In this document: positions 16,525 to 25,988 of the stretch, one piece after another
Numbering within the stretch: position 1 is the first letter of the stretch
Layout: each line of letters starts with the position of its first letter
From: Dielma sp000508965
GTDB taxonomy: Bacteria; Bacillota_I; Bacilli_A; Erysipelotrichales; Erysipelotrichaceae
Length of the DNA stretch: 64,000 bases
Assembly (NCBI GenBank): GCA_000508965.1
Contig: BAHV02000010.1
Location: 186,001-250,000 of the forward strand
Direction of reading: 5' to 3'
Made by a program: the position numbers and the translations under genes
Notes under the pieces: model-generated
Seen by the model: only the letters and a program-made list of their open reading frames with translations
Databases searched by the model: none
What the model was told of the DNA's origin: nothing

Positions 16525-17355
16525 ATGGAACCTTATAAAATGCTGAATGAAAAAGCAGCACAGATCAGAAGATTGGCATTAGAATCAATTTATCTGGCGC
16601 AAAGCGGTCATCCGGGCGGTTCTCTTTCAATCGCGGAACTGCTTTCGGTACTCTATTTTGATGTTATGGAAATCGATCCTTTAAAGCCGGATTGGCAAGA
16701 GCGTGATCGTTTTGTCTTATCGAAAGGGCATTGTGCTCCCGCCTATTATGCAGCCTTAGCCCTTCGCGGTTATTTCGATGTGGAAGCGCTGAAGCAGCTG
16801 CGCCAAGGCAGGGATACACTTCAGGGACATCCGTCAATGACCAAGACCTGCGGCGTTGATGCTACAACCGGTTCGCTGGGGCAGGGCTTATCGATCGCAA
16901 ATGGTATGGCTATCTATGCAAAACGCAATCATATGAAGCAGCGAATCTATTGCTTATGCGGTGACGGTGAGATTCAGGAAGGCCAAATTTGGGAAGCGGC
17001 CATGACCAGCGCGCATTATGAGCTGAATAATTTGGTATTGTTTGTGGATGCGAATGGTCTGCAGATTGACGGTTTCGTGAGTGAGGTAATGAATGACGCG
17101 CCGATTGCGGAAAAGTTTAAGGCTTTTAATTGGCAGACCTATGAGATCAACGGCCATGATGTAAAGGCCATCCGCTCTTTGCTTCAGGCTTTAAAAGAAA
17201 AACAGACAAAGCCAGTCTGTGTTGTCTTAAATACAGTCAAGGGAAAGGGTGTGTCCTTTATGGAAAATCAAGCAGCTTGGCATGGCGGCGCACCGAATCG
17301 TGAACAGTATGAACAAGCATGTAAAGAACTTGCGGTTGGAGGTATTTATGAGTAA
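16525..17355 (+). CDS. Transketolase, N-terminal (thiamine diphosphate) subunit
   Basis: The 276-residue protein is the first half of a split transketolase: GHPGGSLSIAELLSVLYF, DRFVLSKGHCAPAYYAALA, GSLGQGLSIANGMA, and the thiamine diphosphate motif CGDGEIQEGQIWEAAMTSAHYELNNLVLFVDAN. Together with the next gene it moves two-carbon ketol units between sugar phosphates. Its last eight bases overlap the next start. Being first in this operon, it probably serves this pathway in particular, and other transketolase genes may exist elsewhere. Confidence 0.95.
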   Translation: MEPYKMLNEKAAQIRRLALESIYLAQSGHPGGSLSIAELLSVLYFDVMEIDPLKPDWQERDRFVLSKGHCAPAYYAALALRGYFDVEALKQLRQGRDTLQGHPSMTKTCGVDATTGSLGQGLSIANGMAIYAKRNHMKQRIYCLCGDGEIQEGQIWEAAMTSAHYELNNLVLFVDANGLQIDGFVSEVMNDAPIAEKFKAFNWQTYEINGHDVKAIRSLLQALKEKQTKPVCVVLNTVKGKGVSFMENQAAWHGGAPNREQYEQACKELAVGGIYE

Positions 17356-18277
17356 ATGCGCGAATCGGATCACCTATGGAAAGACCTTGGTACAACTAGC
17401 GGCAGAGTATGATTTTTATGTGATGGATGCCGATTTATCAAAGGCAACCGGTACCAAGGCTTTTGCGAACGCTTATCCACAACGTTTTATCAATATGGGA
17501 ATTGCGGAACAGGATCTGATGGCGACGGCTGCCGGCATCGCTGGATGCGGTGTGCCGGTGTTCGCATCGACATTCGCCATGTTTGGCGCCGGCCGAGCTT
17601 ATGAACAGATCCGCAACAGTATTGCTTATCCGCGTGCCAATGTAAAAATAGTCTGTTCCCATGCCGGTGTGCTGATCGGCGAGGATGGTGCTTCCCATCA
17701 GTGCATCGAAGATCTTTCGCTGATGCGGACGCTTCCCGGCATGACGGTTCTTGCGCCATGTGACAGTGCAGAAACAGCTAAAGCATTAGCCGCCGCGCTG
17801 AAAATGAATGGGCCTTGTTACATACGCTTCGGCCGTCAGGAAGTAGATCAAATCTATGATGATACTCTAGATTATCAAATTGGTAAATCTTTCCTGCTGA
17901 GAAAAGGCGTCGATGTCAGTATCATAGCATGTGGAGAGCTTGTCCAAAACGCATTGCGGGCAGCGTCATACTTAAGTGAAAAAGGCATTGAAGCTGCAGT
18001 CATCGATATGCATACCATTAAACCGCTTGATGAAGCAAGGATCAACGCTTGCATTGATCAGGGCAGTCTGCTTGTCGGCGTAGAAGATCACAGTGTAATC
18101 GGCGGTTTATCCAGTGCGATTGCGGAAGTTATTGCCCAGCGCGGTAAAGGCCGCCTGTTAAGAATTGGCATTCAGGATGAATTTGGCTGTTCAGGCAATG
18201 CTGACTATCTGGCCAAGCTTTATCGCTTAACCCCCGAAGCGATAGCTGAAACGATCCGAAAGGAGCTGAAAGTATGA
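17348..18277 (+). CDS. Transketolase, C-terminal (pyrimidine-binding) subunit
   Basis: The 309-residue protein holds the pyrimidine-binding and C-terminal transketolase domains: FINMGIAEQDLMATAAGIA with the catalytic Glu that activates the cofactor, FASTFAMFGAGRAYEQIRNSIAYP, CSHAGVLIGEDGASHQCIEDLSLMRTLPG and YIRFGRQEV. The start at 17348 follows ttggaggt and overlaps the N-subunit stop. A longer frame opens at 17249 but has no ribosome binding site. The last four bases overlap the next gene. Confidence 0.95.
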   Translation: MSKCANRITYGKTLVQLAAEYDFYVMDADLSKATGTKAFANAYPQRFINMGIAEQDLMATAAGIAGCGVPVFASTFAMFGAGRAYEQIRNSIAYPRANVKIVCSHAGVLIGEDGASHQCIEDLSLMRTLPGMTVLAPCDSAETAKALAAALKMNGPCYIRFGRQEVDQIYDDTLDYQIGKSFLLRKGVDVSIIACGELVQNALRAASYLSEKGIEAAVIDMHTIKPLDEARINACIDQGSLLVGVEDHSVIGGLSSAIAEVIAQRGKGRLLRIGIQDEFGCSGNADYLAKLYRLTPEAIAETIRKELKV

Positions 18278-19110
18278 AGCATATCATTGTCAATCTGAAA
18301 CGTTTTGATATTCCTAAAGCCTATCACGGTGTTTCAGAGTGTGAACCGTCAGCCTATATCGATACGATTCTCTTCCCATTAGTTGAACCATTAAAAAAAT
18401 ATCAAGATCTGTCTTTTACTATTTATCCGCAGGAAGCTTATTTGCTTCGCGCCTGTGAATTAGTCAAAGATAGTCCCAACATTCGTATCGGCTGTCAATC
18501 CAATCATTATGAGGATGTCAGCGAGGATGGGAATTTCGGTGCTTTTACCAGTTTAAGACCGGCCAGTGCAATGAAGGCAATCGGTGCACAAAGCAGCTTG
18601 ATTGCTCATTTTGAAGAACGCAAGCATCTGAATGCTTTATATCAGCTGGCAGGTGTAAATGATTCAATCATCGTAAATCAAGTATTGAATAAAGAAATCC
18701 AGATGGCTCAAAAACAGGGCATGGATGTCTGTTACTGCATCGGTGAAGCGGCAGAGCAGCTTGAACAATGGGATGAAGTATTGCTTCAGCAGCTGTCGAT
18801 CGGCTTGGCAGGCGTAGATCATCAGCGCATCATAATCGGTTATGAACCGCTGTGGAGTATTGGCCCCGGCAAACAGCCGGCGGATCAGGCTTATATCGAA
18901 AAGGTGATCCAGCTTGTCAAGACCTTTGATCCTGAATTAAGGGTTATTTATGGAGGCGGTGTAAAATTGGCCAACGCAGCGATGCTTGCCGGCATTGAGA
19001 GCATGGACGGCGGTTTGATCGGACTGACTAATTTTCAAGATCACCTCGGCTTTCATCCCGATGAATTTCTGGCAATCATCGAACGTTATCATCAGCATTT
19101 AAAGCAATAA
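18274..19110 (+). CDS. Triosephosphate isomerase-like protein (divergent)
   Basis: The 278-residue protein keeps the TIM catalytic set in a diverged background: Asn7/Lys9 at the start (VNLKRF for the usual GNWKMN), His112 in LIAHFEERKH (for GHSERR), Glu191 in GYEPLWSIGPGK, and a C-terminal phosphate-binding IYGGGVKLANA. It is longer than typical TIM (about 250). Since TpiA is normally encoded with other glycolytic genes, this copy probably isomerises a triose or similar phosphate produced by the aldolase of this operon. It overlaps the transketolase gene by four bases. Confidence 0.85.
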   Translation: MKHIIVNLKRFDIPKAYHGVSECEPSAYIDTILFPLVEPLKKYQDLSFTIYPQEAYLLRACELVKDSPNIRIGCQSNHYEDVSEDGNFGAFTSLRPASAMKAIGAQSSLIAHFEERKHLNALYQLAGVNDSIIVNQVLNKEIQMAQKQGMDVCYCIGEAAEQLEQWDEVLLQQLSIGLAGVDHQRIIIGYEPLWSIGPGKQPADQAYIEKVIQLVKTFDPELRVIYGGGVKLANAAMLAGIESMDGGLIGLTNFQDHLGFHPDEFLAIIERYHQHLKQ

Positions 19111-19131
19111 TTATTGCAGGGAGGCATTATT

Positions 19132-20583
19132 ATGAAGCTTGATTTTGAATATGGACAGGGCAGCGTCAGCGCTGAGCTTCCAGAAGATACTGAGGTTTTT
19201 ATTCCAGGTATTACAGTGAAAGATCCTGCTTGTATACCCGAAGATCAGATTGCTGAGGAGACATTAAAAAGTATCCGTAATCCAATTGGCATGGAGCCAT
19301 TATCCAAATTGGCTCATAAGGGAAGCAAGTGCGTGATCGTGTTTCCTGACCGCGTAAAGGGCGGTGAACAGCCAACAGCACACCGCAAGGTAAGCATTCG
19401 GCTGATCCTAGACGAATTATATGCTGCTGGTGTTGAGAAAAAAGATATCCTGCTGATCTGTTCCAATGGTCTGCATCGTAAGAATACAGAAAAGGAAATC
19501 CGCGGTGTCTTAGGCGATGCATTATATAATGAATTTAATCCGACAAATCAGATCATGAATCATGATTCTGAAGATTATGAGCATCTGATCGATCTAGGTT
19601 TTGATGAAGCCGGTGATCGGGTGATCATGAATAAGTATGTCTTTGAGGCAGATGTAGCAATTCTGATCGGCCATGTCCAAGCCAACCCTTACGGCGGATA
19701 TTCCGGCGGCTACAAGCATTGTGCGACTGGCATTACCCATTGGCGCTGCATCGCTGCCCATCATGTACCTAAGGTCATGCACCGTGAAGACTTTACACCG
19801 GTCAGCTCACACAGTCTGATGCGCCAGAAATTTAATCAGATCGGTATGTATATGGAAGAAAAGATGGGCAAGAAGTTCTTCTGCTGCGATGCCGTGCTGG
19901 ATACACTCAGCAATCAGATAGCGGTATTCAGCGGCTATGCAAAGGAAATGATGCCGCTTAGCTGGCAGATAGCGGATCAGCGCACTTATGTGCCGTTTGC
20001 GGAAAAGAAATATGATGTGCTGATCTTTGGCGCTCCGCAGTTTTTCCATTACGGCGACGGCATGGGAACAAATCCAATCATGCTGATGCAGGCGATTTCG
20101 GCACAGGTAATTCGTTTGAAACGGGTGATGTCAGATCATTGTGTGATTATCTGCACAGCGTTATGCAACGGCTATTTCCATGATGAATTATGGCCGTATA
20201 CCCGTAAGATGTATGAAATGTTTCAAAAAGATGGAATGAATACTCTGGTCGATATGAATCGATACAGCGAATATTTTGCGACCAACGAAGAATGGATCAG
20301 GCAATACCGTTATTGCAATGCATTTCATCCATTCCATGGCTTTTCAATGATTTCATGCGCGCATATCGCGGAAATGAATACTTCCGCAATCTACATCTGC
20401 GGCGCACAGGAACCAGGTTATGCAAGAGGTATGGGAATGAAGACTCGAGCAACCATTGAGGAAGCACTGGCTGACGCAAAGAAAAAATATGTCGGTGAGC
20501 ATCCGCATATTCTGGCGCTGCCTTTAACTTTTAAAAAATGCGCTGTCCATTTAATGATGAAAGATGAGGTGTATACAGGATGA
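19132..20583 (+). CDS. LarA-family (nickel-pincer racemase/epimerase) homologue
   Basis: The 483-residue protein belongs to the LarA/DUF2088 family. Visible signatures are FPDRVK (Arg74), SNGLHRKNT (His115), and ANPYGGYSGGYKHCATG, whose Lys195 matches the lysine that anchors the pincer nucleotide; AHH at 209-211 gives the expected nickel ligand 16 residues on. By eye the second catalytic His of lactate racemase (PHxxxGxSGGxK) is Asn185 here. LarA relatives racemise or epimerise alpha-hydroxy acids, including an aldonic acid. No larB, larC or larE is in the window. Start chosen after cagggagg. Confidence 0.85.
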   Translation: MKLDFEYGQGSVSAELPEDTEVFIPGITVKDPACIPEDQIAEETLKSIRNPIGMEPLSKLAHKGSKCVIVFPDRVKGGEQPTAHRKVSIRLILDELYAAGVEKKDILLICSNGLHRKNTEKEIRGVLGDALYNEFNPTNQIMNHDSEDYEHLIDLGFDEAGDRVIMNKYVFEADVAILIGHVQANPYGGYSGGYKHCATGITHWRCIAAHHVPKVMHREDFTPVSSHSLMRQKFNQIGMYMEEKMGKKFFCCDAVLDTLSNQIAVFSGYAKEMMPLSWQIADQRTYVPFAEKKYDVLIFGAPQFFHYGDGMGTNPIMLMQAISAQVIRLKRVMSDHCVIICTALCNGYFHDELWPYTRKMYEMFQKDGMNTLVDMNRYSEYFATNEEWIRQYRYCNAFHPFHGFSMISCAHIAEMNTSAIYICGAQEPGYARGMGMKTRATIEEALADAKKKYVGEHPHILALPLTFKKCAVHLMMKDEVYTG

Positions 20584-21680
20584 TTGATCAAGCACTGACC
20601 CAAATGCCGCTGCTGTTTCAGGATAACCGCATTACGCGCTTTTATATCGGCGGTAAACTGATGCATGAATGGCGTAAAATGCCGCCCTGTGTTGATTCAC
20701 ATCAGTGTGAGGAGCTGTTGGTTACCTCCATCGGTGCAATCAGCAAGGGGCAGGCGGATGGCTATGCCATCAGCAAAACAATAGATCAGCAAGGTGGTAT
20801 TTTGCTGAGTGATTTAATTAGAGCTTATCCTAATGAAATTTTAGGTGAACGTTTTCAGAAGTACAACCCTGATCAGCTGACAATGCTGGCAAGAGTCGGC
20901 GATACGACTGTGCGTTTAGTGATGCAGTGTCATCCTAACCGTGAAGATGCGAAACGCTATTTTCATATGCCGATGGGTAAGACTGAAGCGTGGTACATAG
21001 CGGGAACACGTGAGGTGGAAGGCAAGGAAACCTGTGTTTATGCCGGTTTTAAACCGCATGTGACAAAAGCGCTCTGGCGCCGGCTTTATGAAAAACAGGA
21101 TATTGACGCGATGGTTGACTGCCTGCATCAGATTCCTGTCAAACAGGGACAGATGATTTTGATCCCTGCCGGTATGCCGCATTGTGTCGGACCGGGCTGT
21201 CTGTTTCTCGAATACCATGAATGCAATGATGTGACGATTCGTGTCGAACGCAGCATCAACGGCATGATCATCAGCGATGAGGAAATGTTTTACGGTCTCG
21301 GCGCGGATGCCTGTTTCGATATGTTTGATTATACAACCTATGATGATGCCCAAATTATTGAACGCTCACTGATGAGGGAGCGCTGTCTTGAACAAAATGA
21401 GCAGTACACGCTGAGCGCTCTGATCGAACCTGAACAGAACGATTCATTCAGCGTACAGCTGGTGACTATCACCGGCGAATATCCAATGCCTGAGTTTGAC
21501 GGACACCGGGTGCTGTGTGCGGTTGAAGGGGATGTGAAGCTGTGTTGGGCAGATCACTCAATCACCCTGACCCAAGGCCACGCCGCTTTGATTCCGGCAG
21601 CCTGCAAAGGCGTACGCGTAGTTGGTGAAGGAAAACTCACCATTGGCATTCCAACCATTAAAGAGGAGGTAGGAAAATGA
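20580..21680 (+). CDS. Class I mannose-6-phosphate isomerase-like cupin
   Basis: The 366-residue protein has ManA-type zinc ligands in a two-cupin frame: LVMQCHPNREDAKRYF (Gln and His), GKTEAWYI (Glu) and IPAGMPHCVGPGCLFLEYHE (His). The arginine-lysine end of the family and a second small cupin (VLCAVEGDVKLCWADHSITL) follow. ManA interconverts aldose and ketose 6-phosphates. Overlap with the LarA-like gene (four bases) and with the next gene (four bases) shows tight coupling. It probably isomerises the phosphosugar imported by the adjoining PTS. Confidence 0.85.
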   Translation: MIDQALTQMPLLFQDNRITRFYIGGKLMHEWRKMPPCVDSHQCEELLVTSIGAISKGQADGYAISKTIDQQGGILLSDLIRAYPNEILGERFQKYNPDQLTMLARVGDTTVRLVMQCHPNREDAKRYFHMPMGKTEAWYIAGTREVEGKETCVYAGFKPHVTKALWRRLYEKQDIDAMVDCLHQIPVKQGQMILIPAGMPHCVGPGCLFLEYHECNDVTIRVERSINGMIISDEEMFYGLGADACFDMFDYTTYDDAQIIERSLMRERCLEQNEQYTLSALIEPEQNDSFSVQLVTITGEYPMPEFDGHRVLCAVEGDVKLCWADHSITLTQGHAALIPAACKGVRVVGEGKLTIGIPTIKEEVGK

Positions 21681-21988
21681 AAATTGTAGCCGTAGCCGCA
21701 TGTACGACCGGCATTGCTCACACTTACATCGCGAAAGAAAAGCTGATTAAAAGTGCTGAGCTGCGAGGTCACACGATTTCCTGTGAGACACAGGGAAGTA
21801 TTGGCATTGAGGATGAACTTGATCCTAAGGATATCCAGGATGCCGATGTAGTCATTTTGGCAATTGATGTTGCCATTGATAAGATGGATCGCTTTACGGG
21901 GAAAAAAGTGATCAAGGTTGATACTTCAACCGTTGTTAAGAATCCGATTGGTTTAATTCAGAAAGTTGAGAAAGTAATCCAAAAATAA
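21677..21988 (+). CDS. PTS fructose-family IIB component
   Basis: The 103-residue stand-alone IIB has VAACTTGIAHTYIAKEKL, with phosphorylated Cys9, the hallmark of the fructose-specific IIB domain. In most bacteria this domain is fused to IIC; here IIB, IIC and IIA are separate genes. It takes phosphate from the IIA encoded at 25989. Confidence 0.93.
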   Translation: MKIVAVAACTTGIAHTYIAKEKLIKSAELRGHTISCETQGSIGIEDELDPKDIQDADVVILAIDVAIDKMDRFTGKKVIKVDTSTVVKNPIGLIQKVEKVIQK

Positions 21989-22002
21989 GGAGATGGAAAC
22001 AT

Positions 22003-23100
22003 ATGAATGACATTATCAACATTAAGGAATTGAAACAGCATATTCTCACAGGTATTTCCTATTTTATTCCATTAGTTGTCGGTGCCGGTCTTACAATGGC
22101 TATCGGCCGTGCGATGGCCGGTTCTTCAGTTGCCAATCTCGGTGACAGCGGTATTGGCTATTGGCTTTATCAAACTGGTTCATTAGGTATGCAGCTGATG
22201 GTGCCGATGCTTTGCGCCTACATTGCTTTTTCCATGGGCAGCAAGCCGGCTCTGGCGCCTGGCTTTATCATCGGCTGGGTTGCTCAGAATATCAACACTG
22301 GTTTTATCGGCGGTATGGTTGGCGGTATCTTAGTGGGTATCGTTGTCAATCTATGCAAGAAATATATTCATCTGCCAAAGGTTATTGAATCATTGAAAGG
22401 CATGCTGGTCATTCCATTCCTCGCAACCGCTATATCCGGCTTATTGATGTATGCGGTCATTCAGGGACCGATCATTTGGCTCATGGCTCAGCTGACAAGC
22501 TTCCTGCAGTCATTATCTTCAGGCTCTAAATTTATCTATGGCGGTGTACTTGGCGCGATGGCTACCTTTGACTTTGGCGGGCCGGTCAACAAGACGGCGA
22601 CTGCCTTTGTAAATGCTTTATATGCCGAGGGAATCAGAGATGCTAAAACAGTACAAATCATCGCATCAATGATTCAGCCATTCGGCATCGCGATTGCCTG
22701 TCTGCTGGCAAGAAATAAATTCACCCGTGCTGAAAAGGAAACATTAAAGGCAGCTGTACCAATGGGCTGCTTCATGATCTCTGAGGGTGTTATTCCTATC
22801 GCTGCCCGCGACTTAGCCAGAGTTGTATTTGCCTGTGTCTGCGGTTCCTTTGTAGCCGGCGGTTTATCAATGGTATGGGGTAATTCCTCAGAGCTGTTAA
22901 ACGGCGGTTTTATTGCCTTCCCATTCTTTACTTCACCGATGCAGGGATTGATCTGTCTGGCAGTCGGCTCGGCTGTGACCGGCATCGTATTGGCAGTCAT
23001 TAAGAAAAAGGTGACTGAAGAGGATGAAAAACAAGAGGTTGAACTGGGTAAAGAGTTATCCGATGAAGATCTCGACAACATTGAAATTGAAATCATGTAA
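22003..23100 (+). CDS. PTS fructose-family IIC permease
   Basis: The 365-residue protein is an all-membrane fructose-type IIC: LKQHILTGISYFIPLVVGAGLTMAIG, APGFIIGWVAQNINTGFIGGMVGGILVG, FDFGGPVNKTATAF and FMISEGVIPIAARDLARV. These match the fructose/mannose-inositol family closely. A charged tail (KKKVTEEDEKQEVELGKELSDEDLDN) is added. Ribosome binding site aaggagatgg. The sugar is unknown; fructose-type permeases carry ketohexoses and related compounds. Confidence 0.93.
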   Translation: MNDIINIKELKQHILTGISYFIPLVVGAGLTMAIGRAMAGSSVANLGDSGIGYWLYQTGSLGMQLMVPMLCAYIAFSMGSKPALAPGFIIGWVAQNINTGFIGGMVGGILVGIVVNLCKKYIHLPKVIESLKGMLVIPFLATAISGLLMYAVIQGPIIWLMAQLTSFLQSLSSGSKFIYGGVLGAMATFDFGGPVNKTATAFVNALYAEGIRDAKTVQIIASMIQPFGIAIACLLARNKFTRAEKETLKAAVPMGCFMISEGVIPIAARDLARVVFACVCGSFVAGGLSMVWGNSSELLNGGFIAFPFFTSPMQGLICLAVGSAVTGIVLAVIKKKVTEEDEKQEVELGKELSDEDLDNIEIEIM

Positions 23101-23121
23101 GAAGAAAGCAGGTACCCAATT

Positions 23122-23982
23122 ATGTTGCTTAATTTAAAAGAAATACTAAGTGTCGCTAAAGAAAATCATTTTGCTATCGGTGCTTTTAATACATCAGATT
23201 TGGCACTTGTAAGAGCTGTGGTGGAACAGGCCGAAGCATCCAATACACCGGCAATCCTCCAATTTGCCCCGGGTGAATTTAAGTACGCCACCCCTTATTT
23301 TTTCCGTTATGTCACCGAGCGCTTAAAAGCGAGTAAGGTTCCCTTTGCTCTGCATTTGGATCATGGGAAATCGATTGAGGAATGCGCTGCTGCAATCCAA
23401 GCAGGCTTTACCTCGGTAATGTTTGACGGATCCTTGCTGTCCTTGGCTGAAAATATTGATCAAACCCGCCAAATAGTTGAATTTGCCCATCGCCTGAATG
23501 TCAGTGTGGAAGCTGAAATCGGCACGATCGGCTCGATGAGTAATTCCGATGAGGGCGGTGTTGAAAACATTACTTACACGAAAGCGGAAGAGGTTGTAGA
23601 TTTTGTAGAAGCAACCGGCTGTGACGCGCTGGCCATCGCTATCGGTACAGCTCACGGTATCTATCCAAAGGGATTCCGTCCTAAGCTTCAGTTAGAGTTA
23701 TTAGCGGAAATCAACAAAGTAGCTACCGTACCGCTGGTGCTGCATGGCGGCAGTGATAATCCAGATGATGAAATTGCCAAGGCTTGTCAGATTGGCATCC
23801 AAAAGGTAAACATCTCCAGTGATATCAAGCAGGTATTCTTTAAAAAAGTGAATGAGATTTATACTGAAACCGGTAATTTCATGCCGCCGCAAGTCTTTAA
23901 TCCTTCTATTTTAGAAGTCCGCAAGACGGTTCAGGAAAAAATGGAACTGTTCGGCAGCAGCGGCAAAGCCACTTATTATTAA
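23122..23982 (+). CDS. Class II ketose-bisphosphate aldolase
   Basis: The 286-residue protein is a class II zinc aldolase: AIGAFNTSDLALVRAVVEQAEASNTPAIL at the start, zinc and catalytic regions ALHLDHGKSIEE, VEAEIGTIG, AIAIGTAHGIYP and LVLHGGSD, and VNISSDIKQVFF for phosphate binding. The family splits fructose, tagatose or related bisphosphates. With the PfkB kinase four genes on, it can cleave the imported sugar phosphate to trioses. It carries no signature that settles the substrate. Confidence 0.93.
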   Translation: MLLNLKEILSVAKENHFAIGAFNTSDLALVRAVVEQAEASNTPAILQFAPGEFKYATPYFFRYVTERLKASKVPFALHLDHGKSIEECAAAIQAGFTSVMFDGSLLSLAENIDQTRQIVEFAHRLNVSVEAEIGTIGSMSNSDEGGVENITYTKAEEVVDFVEATGCDALAIAIGTAHGIYPKGFRPKLQLELLAEINKVATVPLVLHGGSDNPDDEIAKACQIGIQKVNISSDIKQVFFKKVNEIYTETGNFMPPQVFNPSILEVRKTVQEKMELFGSSGKATYY

Positions 23983-23990
23983 ACACAGAG

Positions 23991-24013
23991 AGGCAAGGCT
24001 CAATGCCTTGCCT
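23991..24013 (+). other. Strong RNA stem-loop without a T-run
   Basis: AGGCAAGGC (23991-23999) pairs with GCCTTGCCT (24005-24013) around five bases. There is no T-run, so it is not a classical terminator. It lies between the aldolase and regulator genes and ends before the regulator's ribosome binding site, so it could cap an upstream mRNA fragment or mark a processing site. Confidence 0.6.
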
Positions 24014-24029
24014 GATTAGGAGTTGAACA

Positions 24030-25970
24030 ATGAAGTCAGTGAAACAAAACGCTTTAATGCACAATCTTTTACTGCTGCTATGTGAAAATGAAACAATTTC
24101 CGTATCCAGAATCGCTGCGATTTTGGATACCAGTGAAAGCACGATCCGCAGAAAGATTGATATACTCAATGATGCACTGAAGGAAACGGGATATGGCTAT
24201 ATCGATAAATCCCCGCGCAGGGGCCTGCATCTGGTGGTGGAAGACAGAGCGGCAATCAATAAACTTTTTGCTAATTATGAATTAAAGAACATCATGACCG
24301 GTGAACAGCAGATTTATAAATATCTGATCCTGATACTTTCTGGGAAAAACAACCGGATCACGTTGAATGAACTAAGCGAGCGGGTTTATGATTCCATCCC
24401 TGTGGTCAGAAAAAATCTGACGGTATGTGAGGAATGGCTGAGCTTATTTGAACTTCATTTGTCAATCAAGAAAAATGTCGGCATAACCTTAAAGGGCAGT
24501 GAAGAAAGCATTCGTCTGGCAATGAAACATATTGTTATCAATAATGATCTGTATAGTATTGATGAAAGTATCCACATTTTTGCCCAGGGAATAGATCTAG
24601 CATTGCTTAAACAATGTATCTTTGCCATTGAAAGTGAGTGGAATTTTAAGTTTACTGAGGAATCTTTTCACTCAATGCTTGTTTATGCAGCACTGGCAAT
24701 CAGCCGCTTTGCGCATACGGTACTGAATATTTCAGATACTGAGCGTAAGACGGTATTAAAATATAACGAATACAGCTGGTCAAAAAGTCTGTTTAAGATG
24801 ATTGAGGAAAAGTTCAGTGTGGAGATTGGTGAGGATGAGACCATCTTTTTCGCGGTTCAGCTGTTATGTTCTTATTTGATTCACAGTGAGAATTTTGAGG
24901 AAAACAATGCTTACAAATATGATGAAAAGCTAAAAACGTTTATAACCCGCATAATTTCTGTCGTCAGCGATGTGATAAATGTTGACCTGACACAGGATAA
25001 AGAGTTATATTACGGACTTTTAAATCATATTCGGCCGGCTATTTTCAGAATGCGTTTTGAAAAGCACAGTACACAGACTTTAACAAATTTTATAAAAGAG
25101 GAATATAAGCAGACATACAGAGTTTCATGGGCCTTGTCGATCTTGTTTGAAGAATATTATGGAATCAATATATCCTCTACAGAACTAAGCTACATCACGC
25201 TGTATATTCAATCTTCATTAGATCGTATGTCACAGCCGATAAAAATGGCACTGGTAACCGAGCTTGGCATGGGATTGAATCAGCTGTTCTGTAATAAAAT
25301 CAAGATTTCAGTGCCCAAGGTTGAGAAGATTGCGATTATTTCACTGCATGATTTTAATGTGAAAATGCTGGATCAGTATGATTTGATTGTTACTACCTCC
25401 AGTTTAAAAATCAGCAGTGATAAGGTTATCCAGCTCAGCTCCTTGTTGAGTGATAATGGGATCGGGTTGATTAAGCAAAAGATTGAAATGCTGAAAAGCA
25501 GACAGTTAGAGACGAAGAAGAAATTTGATGTATCATGCCATACATTATTTGATCCAAAGCTCATTTTTACCCATCTTAAGGTGAAGGATAAGGAAGCCTT
25601 GCTGAGCCTGCTTTCCAAGCATTTAGTCAGTCTTGGTTATGTCAGCAGTAAATATCACGCGTCAATCTTAAAGCGGGAGAAAACCGTTTCAACCTATATC
25701 GGGAACAGTGTGGCTATCCCTCATGGTAATTCAGGGTTGGTTAATGAGTCAAAGGTTGCGATTGCAATCTTGGATGAGGCCATTCAATGGGATACAGAGA
25801 ATGAAGTGGATACAGTATTTTTATTGGTGTTTCGAATCAGCAGCCATGAGGATTCAAAACGAGTTCAATTATTTTATAAAGGCTTTTTAGAATTAATAGA
25901 AACAGATGAGAAACTGAAATATCTGCGCAGCCTGCCTGAGGATGAGCTGTACAAATATTTGGTTCAATAA
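24030..25970 (+). CDS. PRD-containing transcriptional regulator with IIB-like and IIA domains
   Basis: The 646-residue regulator of the BglG/MtlR group has an N-terminal helix-turn-helix (ISVSRIAAILDTSESTIRRKIDILN, residues about 15-40), a second winged helix, two PRDs (about 180-285 and 300-400), a IIB-like region (about 405-490) and a fructose/mannitol IIA domain (about 500-646) with His565 in VAIPHGNSG. The IIB-like part lacks a Cys in its P-loop (TELGMGLNQ), and the second PRD reads YITLYIQ where a His is usual. It is probably a DNA-binding activator of this operon that is tuned by PTS phosphorylation. Confidence 0.88.
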   Translation: MKSVKQNALMHNLLLLLCENETISVSRIAAILDTSESTIRRKIDILNDALKETGYGYIDKSPRRGLHLVVEDRAAINKLFANYELKNIMTGEQQIYKYLILILSGKNNRITLNELSERVYDSIPVVRKNLTVCEEWLSLFELHLSIKKNVGITLKGSEESIRLAMKHIVINNDLYSIDESIHIFAQGIDLALLKQCIFAIESEWNFKFTEESFHSMLVYAALAISRFAHTVLNISDTERKTVLKYNEYSWSKSLFKMIEEKFSVEIGEDETIFFAVQLLCSYLIHSENFEENNAYKYDEKLKTFITRIISVVSDVINVDLTQDKELYYGLLNHIRPAIFRMRFEKHSTQTLTNFIKEEYKQTYRVSWALSILFEEYYGINISSTELSYITLYIQSSLDRMSQPIKMALVTELGMGLNQLFCNKIKISVPKVEKIAIISLHDFNVKMLDQYDLIVTTSSLKISSDKVIQLSSLLSDNGIGLIKQKIEMLKSRQLETKKKFDVSCHTLFDPKLIFTHLKVKDKEALLSLLSKHLVSLGYVSSKYHASILKREKTVSTYIGNSVAIPHGNSGLVNESKVAIAILDEAIQWDTENEVDTVFLLVFRISSHEDSKRVQLFYKGFLELIETDEKLKYLRSLPEDELYKYLVQ

Positions 25971-25988
25971 AAGGTGCAGAGGTGGATT

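Noticed and set aside
23991..24013. Terminator or RAT antiterminator target between aldolase and PRD regulator genes
   Set aside because: The stem is strong but has no T-run and no overlapping alternative fold, and the regulator looks like a DNA-binding PRD protein; listed only as a stem-loop.
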